A stretch of 64,000 bases of DNA from Euryodendron excelsum (Eukaryota > Streptophyta > Magnoliopsida > Ericales > Pentaphylacaceae): positions 29,818,001-29,882,000 of the forward strand of contig CM065378.1 in the NCBI GenBank assembly GCA_033060915.1, given 5' to 3'. The notes under the pieces were generated by a model. It was not told the DNA's origin. It worked only from the letters and a program-made list of their open reading frames with translations, and searched no databases. Made by a program: the position numbers and the translations under genes. Positions 58,026-64,000 of the stretch are shown piece after piece. The stretch's first letter is position 1. Each line of letters opens with the position of its first letter.

Positions 58026-60451
58026 GTTCATTCCCCAGTTATATGTACTGGTTGATTACACGTTGTGTCAATATTTGAGGGAAGGGGCCATATTCCCGAC
58101 CTTTCTTGGTTCGTCGATAGGCCGGAATTCTTAGAATCCACCCTCAAAGGCTTATGTGAGTTGTTTAAACCAGTGTTTGATAGGATTACGAATAATAGGC
58201 CCTTGGGTACAATGTCGAACCGGGAAGGTGTTAGTTCGGACTCTGAGGAGACCAATTCTAATGCGTTTAAAGTCGTGAGGCGTGAAACCCAGGAGGAGGC
58301 CTCTGTTGGGAACTCTGGGGCATCCCTGGAAGTTCTGGAGCCAGAGGAGGCCGTGGTTACCTACTCTGGCGTTAGGGGAGAAAGAGATCAGCCCATTGTG
58401 GCCGCTGCCCGACCTCAGGAGGCCGAGCGAGAAGAGGAGGAGGAATAGGAGGGCCCCGAATATGAGGCTGTGGGGATTGCCTCCATTCTGGACAGGGAGA
58501 AGGTTGTTGCCCTTCGGCATGGGTACTAGATCCTGAGAGGGGTGAAGTGTAGGGTCCCCAACCCTAGGAACTGGGCATGCTCGGCTAAAGAGGGTGAGAT
58601 TACCGTGTTTGAGGGCACACTGGCTGGCGGTCTCTGCGTGCCATTTCCTCGGCCCATCAGGGAGATTTTCCAGAGGTTGCGCCTTTCTCCCCAGTAGCTC
58701 GCGCCGAATGCCTAGCGAATCATGGTAGGCTGCATGAACCTCTGGAAGATTATCCACGGGAGGGACGTGACGCCTGAAGAGTTCTTGTATTGCTATAGGC
58801 TGGCCGAGTGAGGAAAGGGCTACTGGTACTTCTCGCGTCGGTCGACAGGGTTCGATCTTATTAGCAAGCTTCCGTCGTCGCATAAGAATTGGAAGGACCG
58901 GTTCTTCTTCGTTAGTGGAGAGGGCTGGGAGTTCTGCCCCTGGGAGACAGACTTCTCTGATTGGGGCCCCAAGCAATGGGGCTATCCGAGTAAGAAGGGT
59001 ATGTTCTTTTCACCGAGTCTTCCCTTTTTGTTTATTTTCAAAGTGTCGGCCATTTTGACTTAAGTGTTCTACAGGTGTCAGGTCGGGTTAAGCCCCTTTT
59101 GTCTGAGGAGCAGACGAGGGACATAAAAAAGGTGAAAGAGTATAAGTTTCGGAACGCTAAGGACCTGGTGACCGTCAAAGCGCTCGCTCAGTACCTCTTG
59201 GGGCCCGAGCCAACCAAGGAGGCGTTGGCTGCTGAACGTGAGAGGAGTGAGTAGATTTTTATTATCCATAGGCTGATCCTCATCTGACTTTTGACTTTCC
59301 TTACAGATCGCCAGTCTCCCGTCACCAGTTAGCCCAATCCTGCAGCAACTCAGCCAACTCCCGAGCCCGAAGCGATGAGTTTCGACATCAACTTCTTAGT
59401 AAGGAAGAGGGCAGCCGGGTCGATTGCCCCAGGGCAAAATGCCAAAAGACTGTCAAGGCAGTGGACGTGGCAAAGGAGGTCGCCCCTCCTCCCAAAAAGG
59501 CGTCCCCCCAGAAGGGGAAGAGCACGACTTCGGCGGTTTCCAAACCTCCTCCACCAGCTGAGCCGAAGTGCAGCACAATTGTGCCAGCAGACCCCTAGGC
59601 CTGTGCAAGTCCAGCTGCTTCTGCTCCAAGCAATGTGATCGACAGCTTGGATGTGGCCTGGGAGAGGGCGGCAGACGCAATAAAGCCCTCAGATGTTATG
59701 AGGTTTGGTAAGCATCCGAATTCTCACTTGGTCAGGGACGCGAACCACAATCTATTCAAGGTGAGCTTCCTTACACCGTTACATTACTCTATTCTGTCCC
59801 TACCCATGTCTATTCTACTTCTAACTTTGTTTGGATTTCAGTCCCTGGCCAGGGTTATGACCCTGGGTCATCGCTTGGGTACTTCCGAGAAAGCCCTACA
59901 GGAAGAGAAGAAGACTAGTGGGGCCCTTATCCAAGAAGTTCACTCCTTAAAGGACGATGTTGCTACTACTCGTGCCGAGAGTGACTCGGCCCTAGCAGAG
60001 CTCAAGTCGGCTCGCATGGAGAACAAGAGGCTGAACATGCAAACCAACAAGTTACTGATGGACTTCTTGGCCAAGCAGGCCAAGAGGCATGACCTGGAGA
60101 GGAGGGTAACCACTTTCAGTGAAGAGCTTGTGAAGGTAAGAACCGAAGCGGTAGAAGAGTTTAAAAATGGGGATGACTTCCAGGCCCTGTTGTCACCCAC
60201 CTTCCTCCAAGGCTTCGACCACACCAAGGTCAAGGTGTCCAAGAAGTATCCTAAACTAGACTTCTCTGGCCTCAACCCACTTGAGGAGAAAGCCCCGCCT
60301 GCCCTTGAAGGGGCTGATTAGGGATACTGCTGATCAGGCGACAGTGGAGGCTACTGAGGAGGCCCTACAGGTGACGGCGAATGAAGTGGCTCAGCAGAAG
60401 GTCTCTGAGGGGGGAAAGGGGAAAACTGTTGAGGAGCAGACCCAGACATGA
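58026..60451 (+). pseudogene. Antisense accessory ORF of Tat element 3
   Basis: Read on +, opposite to pol. Order: an N-terminal region with FVDRPEFLESTLKGLCELF; an acidic linker ending in an E run (58440); a PF04195-like domain (GLCVPFPRPIREIFQRLRLS, RIMVGCMNLWKIIHGRDVTP, WYFSRRSTGFDLI, NWKDRFFFVSGEGWEF); a lysine/proline-rich linker (59400-59640); a conserved block (ADAIKPSDVMRFG...NLFK); a coiled-coil segment (60000-60150); and an acidic C-terminus (VAQQKVSEGGKGKTVEEQTQ) to TGA at 60449-60451, reached after a frame change near 60315. Predicted introns: 58999-59074, 59247-59306 and 59761-59841. Five in-frame stops in the domain sit at expected Trp or Gln codons. The function of this protein class is not known; a structural or regulatory role in the element is inference. 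Confidence 0.7.
59761..59841 (+). other. Predicted 81-nt intron in the antisense ORF of element 3
   Basis: GTGAGC donor after AAG and TTTCAG acceptor before TCCCTGGCC, phase 0, with a pyrimidine-rich end. Same position as the introns at 13970-14045 and 19315-19389, just before the coiled coil. Confidence 0.75.
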
Positions 60452-60711
60452 TTGTAATCCAAGTTCTCTTTGTTCTTCCCTTTTTTTTTTTTTTTTTGAA
60501 AAGGGGCGTTCTGCCTTTGTACTCCCTTCAATATCTAATGGAAATTACATTTTCAGCCCAATACTTATCGAGTGCTTTATTTTGATAAGTTGTATACTGT
60601 CTGTAAAATCCTTTCTATTTCTGTATGGTTGAATGCTGAAGTTGGGTGAGGATGCTGAATGTTTAGCTCTGCTTCGATTTATGTATACCAACAGACCCCT
60701 CAGCTATTACT

Positions 60712-60925
60712 GGTTCTGCTCGGTCATGCGAATCAAATAGATTCTACGCCATTATCATGAAGGCCTCTGGCTCTACTCGGCCACATGGACTGAGCAGATT
60801 CTATGTCATTGCCGTGAAGGCCATTTGGCTCTGCTCAGTTACATAGGCCAAGCAGATTTTATGCCATTGCAGTGAAGGCCATCTGGCTTTGCTCGGTCGT
60901 ATGGACCGAGTAGATTCTATGTCGA
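60712..60925. repeat. 58-bp minisatellite of Tat element 3 (about 3.7 copies)
   Basis: Units start at about 60712, 60769, 60827 and 60885 (GGCTCTGCTCGG-like) and share AGCAGATTCTATG and TGAAGGCC. The position is the same as in elements 1 and 2, between the antisense ORF and the integrase end, but the sequence is unrelated to their 60-61 bp unit. Confidence 0.9.
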
Positions 60926-60995
60926 TTTCGTGGGAGTAGACAGCTGTTAAACTGTCGCTTTTATTGATAGTTCGCGAGTTACAATTAGGAGCTTT

Positions 60996-62100
60996 TCAAA
61001 AGTAGTACTTTCTCAAATGCTTTGCGTGCCATGGGTGCGGAAGTTCCTTGCCCTCTAGATTCTTCAACCTGGAGGTCCCCTTCCTAGTATTGTCGATCAC
61101 CTCGTAGGGGCCTTCCCAATTGGGCTCGAGTTTGCACTCCCTTGGATCTTTCGCACACTGGTTGACTTTTTTCAAGACAAGGTCCCCGGTCGAGAAGTCT
61201 TTCGGTCGAACTCTAGAGTTGTGGTATTGGCGCATCTTCTGTTGGTAGGACGCTACCCTCATAGCCACATGTAGCCTCCGTTTTTCCAAGAGATCTAGGT
61301 CCACATTCATAGCCTCATCGTTGGTCACAAGGTCGAACTGCACTATCCTTGGGCTGGGGAGGCCGATCTCCACTGGGATGACTGTTTCGGTGCCGAAGGT
61401 CAGCGAGAACAACATCTGCCCCATAGACACTCTCTCCGTTGTTCTGTAGGCCTAGAGGATGTTAGGGAGTTCTTCTGCCCACAAGCCCTTGGCTTTCTCC
61501 AGCTTCGTCTTCAGGATCTTCAGGAGGGACCTGTTCGTAACTCGATTTGGCCGTTGGCTTGAGGATGCTCGAGAGAGGAAGCGTGGTGGCTGATTCTTAG
61601 GTCGCTGCATAGTTGGTTGAACTGTTTGCCTTCAAACTGCTTCCTGTTGTTTGTGATGACGATCCTAGGGATTACGAACCTGCAAACAATGTTCTGCCAC
61701 AAGAACTTCTTCATTTTCTCCTCGGTAATCGTCTGTAGGGCCTCTACCTCTACCCACTTGGTGAAGTAATCGATAGCCACAACCACGAACTATCTCTACC
61801 CCCTGCCCAGTGGCAACGGTCCCACGATGTCGATCTCCCATTGGGCGAAGGGCCATGGGGTCTGGATCAAGGTCAGCTCCTGAGCAGGCAGTATGGGGAT
61901 GTTGGCAAACCACTAACCTTGTCGCACTTCTTGACGAATTCCTGGGCATCTTTCTCCATGGTGGGCCAATAATAGGCTGTTTGCAAGATCTTTTTGGCAA
62001 TGGATCGACCACCCGAGTGATTTTCACACACCCTTTTGTGAACCTCCCTCATTACGTACTTTGCCTCTTCCTCTGTGGAGCAGCGGAGCAACGGCAAGGT
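60996..62100 (-). pseudogene. Tat element 3 integrase
   Basis: Minus strand. The zinc region has H...H and C (EVHKRVCENHSGG, YYWPTMEKDAQEFVKKCDK), with a frameshift at the second Cys pair. In the core, D1 is in AIDYFTKWVEVEAL. The D2 position reads ITNNRKQF, so the catalytic Asp is Asn (61649-61651). The Glu is in NGQIE, directly followed by a one-base deletion. A TAG replaces Trp in LWAYR (near 61450). The C-terminal part (61430-60996) is clean: FSTGDLVLKKV, LEPNWEGPYEV, HPWHAKHLRKYYF. Integration activity is lost three times over. Confidence 0.88.
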
Positions 62101-63050
62101 GTGCTCCCTTTTGTAGAGAACCCCGTTCTGTATGATGTATCTACTCAGTGGTACTATATCCAGCTTGCTTCGTTCTTATCCTCCGGTAGGGCTCCGCTTT
62201 TCCATAAAATTCCTGATCTGGCTCATCCATGAAGTTTCGGGCTCGGTCTGGTTGACTTCCAAACTCTGGATGCTCGGTGAATCAAGAATCTCCATTGGAA
62301 CGTTTGGGTCTGGCTCAGTGGACGAGGCGATCCTGGCCAGCCGATTTGCCTCTTCGTTCTGTAGTCTTGGAACACGTTCTAGTAGGATCTTTGCGAACCT
62401 CCTGGCTAAGCTCTTAAGCATTTGATAGTATTGTTTCATGTTATCTTCTCTGGCCTCATACTCTTTCTAGACTTGCTCCACCACCAATTGAGAGTCGCTA
62501 CGCACAATTATCTACTCGGCCCCCATTCGCCTAGCCTTTCTGAGTCTGACAATTAGGGCTTCGTATTCAGCAACGTTGTTGGTGGCAGAGAACTTGAAGC
62601 GGAGAGCATATTTGATCTTGTGATCGTCAGGGGTGACAAGGACCATGCCGGCACCACTGGAATCGTTAGTGGAGGAGTCATTAAAGTTCAAGACCCAATG
62701 GCTATTGTGGGGTCGTCATTAGGGGTGGCAGTGGGTGGGTTGGTGAATTTCACGATGAAATCCGCAGCAGCCTGCCCTTTGATTGCCGATCGGGGTCGGT
62801 AGTGGATGTCGAACTGGTTGAGTTCAACTAAACATTTTACCAAACGTCCCGACGTCTCTAGCTTGTGTAGAATGCTCTTCAAGGGCTGGTCGGTGAGTAC
62901 CACAATCGTGTGGGCTTAGAAGTAGGGTCTCAAGCGCTGAGTCGTGGTTACCAGTGCGAGGGCCACGGGCTCCATCCTTGGGTACAGTTTTTCTGCCCCG
63001 CGTAACGCATGACTGGTGTAGTATACTGGCCTCCTCCTTCTTCTCTGACA
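62101..63050 (-). pseudogene. Tat element 3 RNase H regions
   Basis: Minus strand: VLTDQPLKSILHKLETSGRL and FDIHYRPRSAIKGQAAADFI mark the end of the RT-linked RNase H and the connection. A second RNase H follows, with SSTNDSSGAGMVLV, NNVAEYEALI (E), IIVRSDSQLVVE (D) and NEEANRLARIAS. The expected DG(S/A) of the second domain reads NDSS, so its first Asp codon appears altered. A stop interrupts the frame near 62469, and RT/RNase H codons around 62910-63060 are frameshifted. The dual layout places the element in the Tat clade. Confidence 0.8.
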
Positions 63051-64000
63051 AAAGCTAAGCTCACTGCTGTCGCTGAAACTGCCAATTACAGAAACAGTTC
63101 TTCCCCCGGAACAGTTCGGCTGAGTAGTGGGACTGAGCTCAGATATTGTTTGAGTTGGTTGAAAGCCACTTCACATTCCTAAGTCCACTCAAACGCCTTG
63201 TGTAGAATTTTGAAGAAAGGCATGCACTTGGTGGACTTGGAGATAAACCTGTTCAAAGCTGCCACACGCCCTGCCAGTCGTTGAATATCCTTTGTCGTTC
63301 GGGGCTCTTGCATGTTAATGATGGCATGGATCTTTTTTGGATTTGCTTCAATCCCTCGGTGTGAGACCATGAAACCCAGGAACTTCCCCGAGGCGACGTC
63401 GAAGGCACATTTGGCGGGATTTAGCTTCATCCGGTATTTGCACAGTGTTCAGAATGTCTCTTTGAGGTCTTGCAGGTGACTGGTGGCCTCCTTGCTCTTC
63501 ACCAACATGTCGTCCATGTAGACTTCTACATTGCACCCAATTTGCGATTTGAACATGAGGTTGACCATCCGTTGGTATGTTGCCCCTGCGTTCTTTAGTT
63601 TGAACGGCATGACATTGTAGCAATAGAGCCCTTGGTCAATGTTGAAGGTCGTATACTCCTGGTCGCGCTCGGCCATCCGCATCTGATTATACCCTGAAAA
63701 AACATCCATGAAGGTTAGTGTTTCATACCCTGCAGTGGAGTCGACGAGGAGGTCAATTGTTAGCAGAGGGAAACTATCCTTTGGGCAAGCTTTGTTTAGG
63801 TCGGTGAAGTCAATGCATATTCATCACTTCCCGTTGGACTTCTTTACCATGGCGACGTTGGAGAGCTAGGTGGGGTATTGCACTTCTCTTATGAACTTCG
63901 CTTGAACCAGCTTCGCAGCTTCTTCAGCCACTGCATCATTCCTTTCCGGCGCGAAGTTCCTTCTCTTTTGCTTGACTGACCTGGCCTCGGGGTCAATGTT
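63051..64000 (-). pseudogene. Tat element 3 reverse transcriptase (runs off the right edge)
   Basis: Minus strand from the right edge: FAPERNDAVAEEAAKLVQAK, FIREVQYPT, VAMVKKSNGK, CIDFTDLNKACPKDSFPL, FMDVFSGYNQMRMAE, YCYNVMPFKLKNAGATYQRM, the catalytic box VYMDDMLVKS (63506-63520), MKLNPAKCAFDV, FLGFMVSHRGIEANPKKI, then RLAGRVAALNRFI and CMPFFKILHKAFEWT. The main RT motifs are in the usual order, with stops near 63448, 63178 and in 63815-63870 (after SNGK and PT). Gag, protease and the 5' LTR lie outside the window. Confidence 0.9.

Noticed and set aside
58152..58976. 274-residue open frame on the minus strand
   Set aside because: It is the longest frame in the window but lies exactly opposite the PF04195-like domain of the antisense ORF, shows no family motif, and its openness comes from the GC-rich composition of the + strand coding sequence.
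61810..62232. 140-residue + frame opposite integrase
   Set aside because: Shadow of the minus-strand pol; it has no motifs and ends within the pol coding area.
1..64000. A defence system, CRISPR array or biosynthetic cluster
   Set aside because: All recognisable coding DNA belongs to retrotransposons or to the MATH family. Repeat arrays are minisatellites or microsatellites without regular spacers, and no enzyme genes are grouped.

Overview
The window looks like a repeat-rich interval of a flowering-plant (probably eudicot) nuclear genome. It is AT-rich, has GT-AG introns, and carries plant-type LTR retrotransposons of several clades: copia, Tat, Athila-like, and a gag-only chromovirus-like element. 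It also has tRNA-derived SINEs, MITE-like inverted-repeat elements and long microsatellites. I see no tRNA, rRNA, bacterial operon or CRISPR. The species cannot be named from the sequence.

Host content. The only host genes I can support are a tandem family of MATH (TRAF-like) domain genes, all on the + strand. Locus A (3354-3919) has only its last two exons in the window. Locus B runs 27785-29804, locus C 36457-41849 and locus D 47338-50246. An orphan copy of the family's 3' flank lies near 56290-56956. Each locus is damaged in its own way. A has a copia element 19 bp upstream of an exon. B has frameshifts and a stop. C is fully in frame but has lost the last splice-acceptor AG. D has lost one exon and carries a 197-bp MITE inside another. 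C is the best candidate for a still-expressed gene, with a predicted 353-residue double-MATH protein.

Mobile content, left to right. 1-3334: 5' half of a minus-strand copia element (gag, protease start, long leader, PBS, 479-bp LTR). 4852-5090: SINE with a 41-T tail. 6551-7420: element with roughly 75-bp terminal inverted repeats. 11.45-23.37 kb: two related Tat-type Ty3/gypsy remnants joined head to tail, both minus, each with an antisense (+) accessory ORF facing pol across a 60-61 bp minisatellite; the first is split by a 3.3-kb insertion. 25.1-27.5 kb: inverted-repeat elements and a candidate solo LTR. 31.4-34.3 kb: Athila-like gag, PBS and LTR region. 35.0-36.05 kb: a 504/510-bp tandem duplication. 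41.98-43.10, 45.35-46.30 and 47.88-48.38 kb: inverted-repeat elements around and inside loci C and D. 52.79-54.69 kb: a complete LTR-gag-LTR element without pol. 56.96-64.0 kb: a third Tat-type element (3' LTR, antisense ORF, minisatellite, integrase, RNase H, RT) running off the right edge.

The most interesting pattern is shared by the three Tat elements. The accessory ORF on the strand opposite pol has GT-AG introns, one of them at the same place in all three copies, and it meets pol at an element-specific minisatellite. I also note a 51-nt phase-1 microexon shared by MATH loci C and D, and the gag-only element.
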